From Myxococcales bacterium (GTDB lineage: Bacteria; Myxococcota_A; Polyangia; Polyangiales; Ga0077539), in NCBI GenBank assembly GCA_016793325.1, contig JAEUKI010000060.1, positions 239,894 to 303,893 on the forward strand: 64,000 nt of DNA, in the 5' to 3' direction. Of the stretch, positions 8,734 through 16,502 are shown piece by piece (positions within the stretch are counted from its first letter, which is position 1; each line of letters opens with the position of its first letter). The notes under the pieces are model-generated. The model saw only the letters and a program-made list of their open reading frames with translations, did not search any database and was not told where the DNA came from. Both the position numbers and the translations under genes were made by a program.

Positions 8734-10101
8734 TCACGCAGTGGGAGGCACCCACGGAGCGCGCATCGTGACGAGCTCCTCGGCCGCGGTCGGGTGAACC
8801 GCGAGCGTGCTGTCGAAATCGCGCTTCGTCGCGCCCATCCGCACAGCGATCGCGACGAGCTGGATCATCTCCGCCGCCCCTTCGCCCGCAATGTGAACTC
8901 CGAGGACGCGATCGGTCTCTCGGTCCACGACGAGCTTCATCAGCGTCCGCTCGCGCGAGCCCGAGAGCGTCGCCTTCATCGCGCGAAAATCACTCTTGTA
9001 GATCACCACATCGTGGCGCTCTCGCGCGGCGGTCTCGGTCAGCCCCACCGTCCCGATTTCGGGAGTCGAGAACACCGCCGTCGGAATCGGTCCGAGCTCT
9101 ACGGGCGTCGGTCGCCCGCCGAAGACCGTGTCCGCAAACGCGTGCCCCTCGCGGATCGCCACAGGCGTGAGCTGCACGCGATTTGTCACGTCCCCCACCG
9201 CGTAGATCGACGAAACACTGCTTCGCGAAAACGCGTCGACGATCACCCCTCCCTCGCGGTCGAGCGCGACACCCGCCTCGGCGAGCCCGAGCCCGCGCGT
9301 GTTGGGCCTTCGTCCCGTCGCGAACAACACGCGCTCTGTCGAGAAGCGCTGGCCGCTGTGCGTCTCGACCTCGATCGCTCCGCGCTCTCCGCGGAGCGCT
9401 GCGACCGAGCTCTCGGACAGCATCGTGATGCCGGCCTCGCGCATCGCCTCCGTGAGCGCCCTCCGCAGGTCGTCGTCGAAGCGCGGCAACACGTGCTCGC
9501 CACGAAACACGACCGTCACCGCGCAGCCGAGACGGCGAAGCATGCACGCGAACTCCACGCCGACGTAGCCCGCGCCCACGAGCACGACCGACGACGGGAG
9601 CGAGCTCCATTCGAAGAGGTCGTTGGAGCTCTCGGCGAGATGAATTCCCGGCGTTTCTTCGGGGCGAACAGGTTGGCCTCCGGTCGCGACGAGCAGGGTC
9701 TTCGCAGTGATCTCGCGTCCGTCCGAGAGGAGCACCCGCTGCGGGGACACGACGGTCGCTCGCCCCTTGAAGATCGCGACCCCGGCGCGCTCGAGGTTGC
9801 TCGCGTACACGCCCTCGAGCCGCGCGATCTCGCGATCCTTGTTCTCGTGGAGCGTCGCGAAGTCGAAGGCGGGCAAAGGCGCGCTCCACCCGAAGCCCGC
9901 CGCGTCGGAGAACGCGTCGGCGAAGCGGCTCGCGTACACATAGAGCTTTTTCGGAACGCACCCGCGGATCACGCACGTCCCCCCGAGCCGCTGCGCTTCG
10001 GCGAGCATCACCTTCGCTCCGTGCTGCGCAGCGATGCGCGCGGCGCGAACTCCGCCCGAGCCCCCGCCGATGACGAACAGGTCTACTTCGTTTTCGCTCA
10101 T
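8734..10101 (-). CDS. gor: glutathione-disulfide reductase
   Basis: A 455-residue FAD/NADPH class-I disulfide reductase. The FAD motif is FVIGGGSGGVRAAR (residues 9-22). The redox-active pair is C43 and C48 in GGTCVIRGCVPKKL, the RGCVPKK spelling being characteristic of glutathione reductase rather than lipoamide dehydrogenase. The NADPH motif is VVLVGAGYVGVEFA, and the C-terminal HPTAAEEL carries the catalytic His-Glu pair donated across the dimer. The ATG at 10101 (MSENEVDLF) starts just ahead of the FAD motif; the upstream extension is basic and atypical. Divergent from the ferritin-like fusion gene (228 nt gap, no other feature seen), which suggests a shared oxidative-stress setting, though this is inference. 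Confidence 0.93.
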   Translation of the reverse strand: MSENEVDLFVIGGGSGGVRAARIAAQHGAKVMLAEAQRLGGTCVIRGCVPKKLYVYASRFADAFSDAAGFGWSAPLPAFDFATLHENKDREIARLEGVYASNLERAGVAIFKGRATVVSPQRVLLSDGREITAKTLLVATGGQPVRPEETPGIHLAESSNDLFEWSSLPSSVVLVGAGYVGVEFACMLRRLGCAVTVVFRGEHVLPRFDDDLRRALTEAMREAGITMLSESSVAALRGERGAIEVETHSGQRFSTERVLFATGRRPNTRGLGLAEAGVALDREGGVIVDAFSRSSVSSIYAVGDVTNRVQLTPVAIREGHAFADTVFGGRPTPVELGPIPTAVFSTPEIGTVGLTETAARERHDVVIYKSDFRAMKATLSGSRERTLMKLVVDRETDRVLGVHIAGEGAAEMIQLVAIAVRMGATKRDFDSTLAVHPTAAEELVTMRAPWVPPTA

Positions 10102-10329
10102 GAGAAGACTCGCGCGCTCCGTAGTCGGGTTCGAGGGCCGAACCACAGACCGGGCGCACGGTACCGAGCCTTCTGCGAGAGCGACACCTCGTCGCGGTGA
10201 CTTTGCTCTCGATCGAAGCTCGCGAACCGCGCACTTCGTTCACGCCGCAGCCTCGACCTCGCGGAGCGCTCGGCGTGCGCGTCGCGGGGGGCTTGCGTCC
10301 GTGAAGGCCTCGTTGAACTGTCTGCCGCG

Positions 10330-12306
10330 ATGACGAGCCTCGCCCCAGAGACCGCCCCCAGCCGCGAACAGCTCCTCTACTTGCTGCACGAAGCCGCAGA
10401 GATCGAGCACAATTTGATGTGCTGTTATCTCTACGCCGCCTTCAGCTTGAAGGTCGCGGACGAGCGTTGGACCCAAGCGCAACGGGAGTCCGTCGCGGAC
10501 TACCGCCGGACGATCACCGGCGTCGCGCTCGAAGAGATGACCCACCTTTGCCTCGTGGGAAATCTCATGAGCGCGCTCGGCGCGCAGCCGTTCTTCAATC
10601 GTCCAAACTTTCCGATCGACGCCGGTCCGTACCCCGACGGCTTCGTGATGCGCCTGCAGGGCTTCTCGCTCGCGACGCTCGAGCACTTCGAGTTCGTCGA
10701 GCGACCGCACGGCGCGGACGTCCACGACAACGCAGAGTTCGCCCCGGCTCGTCGCTACCAGCGCAGCACGGCGATCACCGGCCGACTCAGCCCGCTCTCG
10801 CTCGACTACGAGACCGTCGGCGCGCTCTACAACGCGCTCGCGTCGGGGCTCGCCGCGTTTTGCAAACAGCACGGCCCCGGAGCGCTCTTTCTCGGCGACC
10901 CCGCGCTGCAAGTGGACGCCTCGTTCGCGCCGCTGCCGGGCGTCACGACCGTCACGGACCTCGCGAGCGCCCTGCGCGCCATCGAGACGATCGTCGCGCA
11001 AGGCGAAGGCGCCGGCGCGGACACGGCGAACTCACACTTCAACCGCTTCGTTCGGCTGCGAAAGTCGTATCTCGCGCACCTCGCTGAGGACCCGTCCTTC
11101 GAGCCCGCGTGGCCCGCTGCCACCAACCCCGTGATGAACCGCCCGGTGGCCTCGAGCGTTCGCGAACACATCGACCACCCCGACATCGCCCCGTGGCTCG
11201 ACATCGGAAACGCGATCTACACGACCTCGCTGCGCTGCCTCGCGCAAGGCTTCGGCGCGGTCGAACCCCAGTCGAAAGCCGCGTGGCTCTCGGTGAGCGC
11301 CGAGCTCATGCGCGCGCTCGTCCCCGTCGGACAAGGCCTCGCCGCGCGCCCCGCGCACGCAGATCGACCGACGCCCAACGCGGGCCTCACGTTCACTTCG
11401 CTGCGCACGCTCGCACCGTTGCCGCCGCAGACCGCAGCGCGCTTCGTCGCCGAGCGCATCGGCGAGCTCGTCTCGCGCGCCCGCGCGCTGCGCGTCGTGT
11501 ACGTCCCGGGCGAGACCGACGGAACGTGGTCCAGGGTGATCGACGCGCTCGTGCGGCAACAAGCGCGGCTCGCTTCCATGGATCCGCTCGCGAGCGCGCC
11601 CGCGCCGAAGCCCCAGGCGCCCACACAATCAAGCGCGCCCGCGGCGTCCACGCCGCAGCCGACCCCCACCGTCGAGATCGCCCGCGGAAAGTCCCTCACC
11701 GTGCTCTTCGAGGCCAAGCGCTGCGTGCACTCGCGGCACTGCGTGCTCGACGCGCCGGGGGTCTTCAAAGCGAACACGCCCGGCGAGTGGATCTTTCCCG
11801 ATCAGGCGTCGACCGAGGCGCTCGTCGAGGTCGCGCACAAGTGCCCCTCGGGCGCGATCCGCTACGAGCGCACCGACGGCGGCCCCGCGGAGTCGCCCCC
11901 CGCGGTCAACACGCTCTTCGTGCGCGAAAACGGCCCGTACGCCGTGCGCGCCGCGCTCGACGTCGGCGGGGACACGAGCCGCTATCGCGCGACGCTGTGC
12001 CGCTGCGGACAGTCGAAGAACAAGCCGTACTGCGACGGCTCCCATGTCGGCGCGAGCTTTCGCGCGAGCGGCGAGCCGGACACCACCGCCCCCGATCCGC
12101 TCGCGGTTCGCAACGGAACGCTCGAGGTCACGCCCGTCCGCAACGGCCCGCTGCGCGTCGAGGGCAACCTCGAGATCTGCGCCGGCACCGGACGCACCGT
12201 CGCGCGCGTGACGAGCGCGAGGCTCTGCCGCTGCGGTCAATCGAAGAACAAGCCCTTCTGCGACCTCTCGCACGTGGCCGCGGGCTTCGAAGCGGACGGC
12301 GAGTAG
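10330..12306 (+). CDS. ferritin-like (VioB-type) / Fer4_19 / double CDGSH fusion protein
   Basis: A 658-residue multidomain metalloprotein. Residues about 10-240 form a ferritin-like domain of the iminophenylpyruvate-dimer-synthase (PF12902) type, with helix motifs EAAEIEHNLMCC and ALEEMTHLCLVG carrying the diiron-style E...E-x-x-H pattern. After a Pro/Ala/Ser linker (~425-450) comes a divergent 4Fe-4S-like domain: FEAKRCVHSRHCVLDAPGVF and VAHKCPSGAIRYE. Two mitoNEET-type CDGSH domains follow: LCRCGQSKNKPYCDGSH and LCRCGQSKNKPFCDLSH. The second CDGSH ligand set keeps C-x-C...C...H. Substrate is unknown. The mix of diiron and Fe-S modules suggests redox or iron-storage chemistry. Convergent with the MepA-like gene 13 nt downstream. 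Confidence 0.87.
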   Translation: MTSLAPETAPSREQLLYLLHEAAEIEHNLMCCYLYAAFSLKVADERWTQAQRESVADYRRTITGVALEEMTHLCLVGNLMSALGAQPFFNRPNFPIDAGPYPDGFVMRLQGFSLATLEHFEFVERPHGADVHDNAEFAPARRYQRSTAITGRLSPLSLDYETVGALYNALASGLAAFCKQHGPGALFLGDPALQVDASFAPLPGVTTVTDLASALRAIETIVAQGEGAGADTANSHFNRFVRLRKSYLAHLAEDPSFEPAWPAATNPVMNRPVASSVREHIDHPDIAPWLDIGNAIYTTSLRCLAQGFGAVEPQSKAAWLSVSAELMRALVPVGQGLAARPAHADRPTPNAGLTFTSLRTLAPLPPQTAARFVAERIGELVSRARALRVVYVPGETDGTWSRVIDALVRQQARLASMDPLASAPAPKPQAPTQSSAPAASTPQPTPTVEIARGKSLTVLFEAKRCVHSRHCVLDAPGVFKANTPGEWIFPDQASTEALVEVAHKCPSGAIRYERTDGGPAESPPAVNTLFVRENGPYAVRAALDVGGDTSRYRATLCRCGQSKNKPYCDGSHVGASFRASGEPDTTAPDPLAVRNGTLEVTPVRNGPLRVEGNLEICAGTGRTVARVTSARLCRCGQSKNKPFCDLSHVAAGFEADGE

Positions 12307-12319
12307 ACACGGCGGTTGT

Positions 12320-13546
12320 TCACGGCGGAGCGTACGCGTCCCACTCGATCGCGCTTCCGCTCGCAGCCTCGCTCACGCGAACGTGAATGTGGTTGTCGTG
12401 GTTCGGCCAGTGCTGCACGTGAACGCCGTCGGTGAACTGCGCGAGCACGCTCGGCGCAAAGCCCGCCGCCCTCGCCGCGGGAACCACCAGCGCGATCAGC
12501 GCGCGATCCAAGAACGAGACCGTCACGCGGTTGGTCGCGAAGTACCTCGAGAAGTGCAGCGCGTTGATCGCGGCGTCGAGGTCGCGCGCGGTTCCTGCGA
12601 CGCACTCGCGCCCGTCCGCCGTGCGCTGAACCGTGCAGAAGCTCCGCCAGATCGTCTGTCGGTCGACCCCGTAGAGCGAGATGTCGACGTCTTTTCCACG
12701 CTGGTGCGAGGCGTGGCGGAGCGAGCCGGTGTCCGTTCCTGGGGTCGCGCCGTCCCACTGCGAGAGGTCTTCGATGAGCACCGCCGCGTGGCCCCTGCGT
12801 GCCATCTCTTGCCCCGCCGCGCGAAGAAACATCAGCAAGTCGCGTCGACCGAACTGATAGCGAAACACCGCCGTCGGATCCATCGCGTAGCCGTCCCGCG
12901 TTCGATCGTTGGGCAGCGGGAGCTGCAGCAATCGCGCGCAGTCGCTCGCGCACGAGGTTCCATCCTCGAACGGCGTGCGCACGACCTCGAGCGAGACGTC
13001 GTTGATCGCGACCGTCGGGCGAATCCGGGCCCAAAACGTCCGCGGCCCCGACGGGTCGAACGCCGCCAACACACGCAGCCCCGGCCCTGCGTCCGTGCGC
13101 CCGAGCTCGACCGCGCGAGCGCCGTCCCAGCGATCGACCTGCAGCACCACCGCTGCGCGCGACGGCGCAAATCGCAAGAAGAACTGCACGTGCTCCGTCG
13201 GCCGCGCGTCGACGCGAAGCACGACCTCGCTCCCCGACGCCACCGTGACCGCGTTGCGTCCGTCGCGCGCGACGAGCTCGCCAGCGACCGCGCCCATCGG
13301 CGCGATTCCCGCGGGAGCCACACCCGTGTCGCCGATCGAAGCATCCGTCGCAGCATCGCGCGACGCATCGACGACGTCCGCGCCCGACGTCGCGTCCGGG
13401 GCGTCCGCCGTCGATGAATCGCCGTTCATCGCGACAGCGTCGGGATCGATGGAAGCGTCCGCGGCTCCGTCCTCCGCGAGCCCCATGGGACCTCCGCACG
13501 CGACGAGGCACAGCGATGCGACGAGCAGCGATCGGGTCTCCACCAC
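12320..13546 (-). CDS. MepA-like (LAS family) murein endopeptidase lipoprotein
   Basis: A 408-residue lipoprotein with a peptidase resembling penicillin-insensitive murein endopeptidase (M74). The zinc motifs are visible: H281 and D287 in HASHQRGKDVDISLYG, and H386/H388 in PNHDNHIHVRV. The N-terminus VETRSLLVASLCLVAC has a lipobox, followed by a long Asp/Ala linker (DASIDPDAV..., TDASIGDTG) and a beta-rich region before the catalytic part. Start: the longest frame (13630) is implausible because it precedes the signal peptide, so GTG at 13546 (or the adjacent GTG at 13543) is taken. Probable role: cleavage of peptidoglycan cross-links from the periplasmic face of the outer membrane. Confidence 0.8.
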   Translation of the reverse strand: MVETRSLLVASLCLVACGGPMGLAEDGAADASIDPDAVAMNGDSSTADAPDATSGADVVDASRDAATDASIGDTGVAPAGIAPMGAVAGELVARDGRNAVTVASGSEVVLRVDARPTEHVQFFLRFAPSRAAVVLQVDRWDGARAVELGRTDAGPGLRVLAAFDPSGPRTFWARIRPTVAINDVSLEVVRTPFEDGTSCASDCARLLQLPLPNDRTRDGYAMDPTAVFRYQFGRRDLLMFLRAAGQEMARRGHAAVLIEDLSQWDGATPGTDTGSLRHASHQRGKDVDISLYGVDRQTIWRSFCTVQRTADGRECVAGTARDLDAAINALHFSRYFATNRVTVSFLDRALIALVVPAARAAGFAPSVLAQFTDGVHVQHWPNHDNHIHVRVSEAASGSAIEWDAYAPP

Positions 13547-13589
13547 GCGAGTGTATACCGCGCACGCTGCGTACGTCGGTGCCAGTCCC

Positions 13590-13639
13590 GGTGGCAGCGG
13601 CTCTGCCACCAGTGGCAGCGAGCCTGCCACCGGTGGCAG
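13590..13639. repeat. GTGGCAG tandem hairpins
   Basis: Two consecutive stem-loops with the same arms: GGTGGCAG (13590-13597) with CTGCCACC (13603-13610), and GTGGCAG (13612-13618) with CTGCCAC (13624-13630). A third GTGGCAG follows at 13633-13639. They lie between two leftward genes, downstream of the YjbR-like gene and upstream of the MepA-like gene. They could act as a terminator or an RNA-stabilising element, but there is no T-tract. Confidence 0.5.
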
Positions 13640-13657
13640 GCGCTTCGTGATGGGCTC

Positions 13658-14194
13658 TCAGCGCTCGGCGAGGGACTTCACGAGCTTCTTGGGCGCGACG
13701 TTGCAGAAGCTCTCTTCGATCCACTCGCGCAGAACATCCGCGGGCGGACAGCTCTTGTGATGGAGGTCGATCGAGACCCACCCGCTCTTTCCGAGGCCGT
13801 AGCCCGTGGGCGTCGCGCACGGGAGGGCGAGCGCGATGTCCGCGTTGTCGCCGAGCTTGATGGACAGTGATTTCGCTGGGCTTCCCACGCCAAAAAACGC
13901 GAACACCTTCTTGTTCACCTTCGCGACGCTCTCGCCCCACGGGTGATCTTCGTACGCCTCGGGCAACGAGAGCGCGTAGTCGAGCAAGGGTCCCTTCGCG
14001 CTCTTGGCGCTCACTTTCGGGACCTTCGAGACCGATGTGCCCTTCTTCGCCGCCGTGCCGGACGCGACCTTTGCGGGAGGTTTCTTCGTCGTCGTGCCGG
14101 CGGCCTTCGTGGCCTTCGGCGTGCTCGACTTCGCGCGTGTCGCCGCGGCGCTCGCGGGCTTGGCGGCGCGCTTGGTGCTCTTGGGCTTCGCCAT
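13658..14194 (-). CDS. MmcQ/YjbR-family protein with Lys/Ala-rich N-terminal tail
   Basis: A 178-residue protein in two parts. Residues 1-65 are a histone H1-like tail of AK, TK, AA and KK dipeptides (MAKPKSTKRAAKPAS...). Residues about 68-178 match the YjbR/MmcQ double-wing DNA-binding-like fold: LLDYALSLPEAYEDHPWGESVAKVNKKVFAFFG, then GKSGWVSIDLH and VLREWIEESFCNVAPKKL. The basic tail suggests nucleic-acid association; no function is established. Divergent from the LRR gene (83 nt between starts). Confidence 0.82.
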   Translation of the reverse strand: MAKPKSTKRAAKPASAAATRAKSSTPKATKAAGTTTKKPPAKVASGTAAKKGTSVSKVPKVSAKSAKGPLLDYALSLPEAYEDHPWGESVAKVNKKVFAFFGVGSPAKSLSIKLGDNADIALALPCATPTGYGLGKSGWVSIDLHHKSCPPADVLREWIEESFCNVAPKKLVKSLAER

Positions 14195-14276
14195 GACGCG
14201 CGCATCATACGATGCCGTACGATGCGACCGCGGCTCACACCGAGGGAATGCTCGGGGGGCGCAAAGAGCGGACCCG

Positions 14277-16190
14277 ATGACCCTTTCACGCAGTGTTCTC
14301 GCAGCGATTCGCGCGGACGCCGACCGCGACGACGCGAGGCTTCACTTCGCCAGCGCGCTTCGAACGCAGGGCGACCCGCGCGGTGAGCTCATCGAAGTTC
14401 AGTGCGCCCTCGCGCGATGGGACCCATGGCGCCACAGCGCCGAGCGTGCGCGGCTCGAGCGACGGCAGGGAGAGCTCCTCGCGATTCACGGCGACGGGTG
14501 GCGCGACGCGCTCGGGCTTCACGCAAACGAAGCGAGATTTCGGCGAGGGTTGATCGAGCATGTGCGGCTTCGGCCCGAGCGATGGCTCGCGCTCGGCGAG
14601 CAGCTCGTCGACGAGACGACCGTGGACTCGATCGAGCTCGTCGTCGACTGGAAGAACGAGCGCGACGTCGCCGTGCTCGAACGCGCGCTCACGGCGGCGC
14701 ACACCGCGCACGTGCGCGCGCTGACCCTCGCTGCAAACGGGTTCGACGGAGAGAAACTCCTGTCGATCCTCGAGCGACCCGATGCGCCGCTCGAGCAGCT
14801 CGTCGCGCTGTCGCTGCGAGGATTCGCGCTGCCCGAAGAAGCGCTCGCGCGCGCGCTCAACGCGCGCTTCGCGCGGGTCCAACGCCTGTCGCTCGTCTAC
14901 TGCAAACTCCGCGAGACCTTCTTCACACCGTGGCTCATGCCGCAGCCCGAACGAGCCCTGCGCGCGCTCGATCTCACGGGAAACCCCATCGGAACCACCG
15001 GCGCCCTCGCCCTCGCGATGAGCGGCGTGCTCGGCGGCCTCGAGTCCCTCGACTTGTCCTCGTGCGACGTTCGAGACGACGGAGTCGAGCTGCTGCTCTC
15101 GGCGCCGTCGCTCGCGAAGCTGCGCGCGCTGTCACTCGCGAAGAACGGCCTCACCGAGCGGGCCGCGCAATGGATCGGGATCGTGAGCGCCGTTCCAGCG
15201 CTTCGATCGATCGAGCTCGCGGGAAACGAGGTCACGGCCCTCGGGGTCCGCGCCATCGTCGAGAACAAAGAGCTCGCGTCGCTCGAACACCTCTCGCTCG
15301 CGTGGAACAAGCTCGGCCCCGCGGTCGCGAGCATGTTCACCAACGCCTCGCTCGAGAAGCTCGAGCACCTCGAATTGTCTGGAAATTACCTCACCAACGA
15401 AGCCATTCCCGCGCTCTCTCGCGAGCCTCGCCTCGCGTCGCTCACCGCCCTCTCGCTCGCCGCGAACAACCTCACGACGAGAGCGGCGACCGCCCTCTCG
15501 AAGGCCGCTCGATGGTCATCGCTCGTTCGGCTCGACCTCTCGTCGAACGAGCTTCGCGGCTCGGCGATCCGAGCGATCGCAGGCAGCCCCCACCTTGCAG
15601 GCCTCGTCTCGCTGGATCTGTCGACCAACGGCCTCGACAACGACGGCTTCGACGCGCTGCTCGAGAGCGTCTTCGCGCGAACCATCGAGCGACTCGACCT
15701 CTCGGACGGACGGCTCACCGCCCCGTCGATGCGCGCCCTCGCCGAGCGCGGGCACTTCGAGCAACTGCGCGCGCTCACGCTCTCGGACAACCGCCTCGGC
15801 GACGACGGCGCGATCTGGCTCGCGACCGCGGATCACCTGCGTTCTCTCGTGTCGCTCTCGCTCAACGGCTGCGGTCTCCGCGCCGACGGAACGCGCGCGA
15901 TCGCCGGCGCCAAGCACCTCCAAGGGCTCGAGCGGCTCGAGCTCGCGCGAAACGTCATCAGCGCTGCAGGCGTCGCGGCCCTCTGTCGCGCGCGACACCT
16001 CGCGGGCCTCCACGAGCTCACGCTTCGTCAGTGCGACCTGTCCGATTCGGCGCTGCTCGACCTCGCGAACGCGACGCACTTCGTCGCGCTGTGCGAGCTC
16101 GACCTCGGTCGCAATCACTTCACGCTCGCCGCACAAAGCGCGCTCCTCGCGGCGCCGCACCTCGCGCACACGAACGTGCAGTTCGAGTGA
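14277..16190 (+). CDS. leucine-rich repeat protein with TIGR02996-type N-terminal domain
   Basis: A 637-residue protein. Residues 1-50 (ADADRDDARLHFASALRTQGDPRGELIEVQ...) match the short 'repeat-companion' domain TIGR02996 that precedes LRR or WGR regions in myxobacteria and planctomycetes. From about residue 150 to the end, ribonuclease-inhibitor-like LRRs repeat every ~25-28 residues (LRALDLTGNPIGTTGALALA, LESLDLSSCDVRDDGVELL, LVSLDLSTNGLDNDGFDALL). There is no signal peptide, so it is probably a cytosolic protein-interaction scaffold. ATG at 14277 is chosen because TIGR02996 begins right there; the longer frame upstream overlaps the divergent gene. A second LRR-like protein sits at the other end of the window. 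Confidence 0.87.
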   Translation: MTLSRSVLAAIRADADRDDARLHFASALRTQGDPRGELIEVQCALARWDPWRHSAERARLERRQGELLAIHGDGWRDALGLHANEARFRRGLIEHVRLRPERWLALGEQLVDETTVDSIELVVDWKNERDVAVLERALTAAHTAHVRALTLAANGFDGEKLLSILERPDAPLEQLVALSLRGFALPEEALARALNARFARVQRLSLVYCKLRETFFTPWLMPQPERALRALDLTGNPIGTTGALALAMSGVLGGLESLDLSSCDVRDDGVELLLSAPSLAKLRALSLAKNGLTERAAQWIGIVSAVPALRSIELAGNEVTALGVRAIVENKELASLEHLSLAWNKLGPAVASMFTNASLEKLEHLELSGNYLTNEAIPALSREPRLASLTALSLAANNLTTRAATALSKAARWSSLVRLDLSSNELRGSAIRAIAGSPHLAGLVSLDLSTNGLDNDGFDALLESVFARTIERLDLSDGRLTAPSMRALAERGHFEQLRALTLSDNRLGDDGAIWLATADHLRSLVSLSLNGCGLRADGTRAIAGAKHLQGLERLELARNVISAAGVAALCRARHLAGLHELTLRQCDLSDSALLDLANATHFVALCELDLGRNHFTLAAQSALLAAPHLAHTNVQFE

Positions 16191-16212
16191 CCCGGCCCCC
16201 CTCGTCCGCCCG

Positions 16213-16476
16213 CTACCCGCCCTTGTTCGCCTGCGGCTGCTTCTGCGACGGCGCGTCCTCGGGACGCTCGCTGTCCTTCACCTTCTCCTTGCTCACGCGC
16301 TCGATCACGACGTTGTCTTCGTCGGTGAGCGCGCGGCCGAGGACCTTCTCCACGAGCGCTCGGTGGTCGCGCTCGTGCTCGTGCGGAAGCGCGTCGTCGT
16401 CGCTCTCGTAGTTGATGACGAGCTCGCGCTTTCCTGTGCTCGGGTTGTGCCTGAATCGAATCGTTACATCCGCCAT
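16213..16476 (-). CDS. small acidic accessory protein of the FtsH-like protease cluster (DUF2997-like?)
   Basis: An 87-residue protein. It starts with a predicted strand-turn-strand (MADVTIRFRHNPSTGKRELVINYESDDD), has a helix (ERDHRALVEKVLGRAL) and ends in a charged tail. It is the last gene of the leftward cluster, 26 nt after the protease stop. Small proteins of this look (DUF2997 or FtsH ternary-system accessory domains) accompany Ycf46-type ATPases and Ycf35/DUF1257 proteins, which fits the neighbours here. That comparison is by context and general shape, not by search. Longer frames upstream are overlaps with the protease gene in another frame. Confidence 0.6.
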   Translation of the reverse strand: MADVTIRFRHNPSTGKRELVINYESDDDALPHEHERDHRALVEKVLGRALTDEDNVVIERVSKEKVKDSERPEDAPSQKQPQANKGG

Positions 16477-16502
16477 CGCTTCGTTCTCCGTAGCACGATC
16501 GC

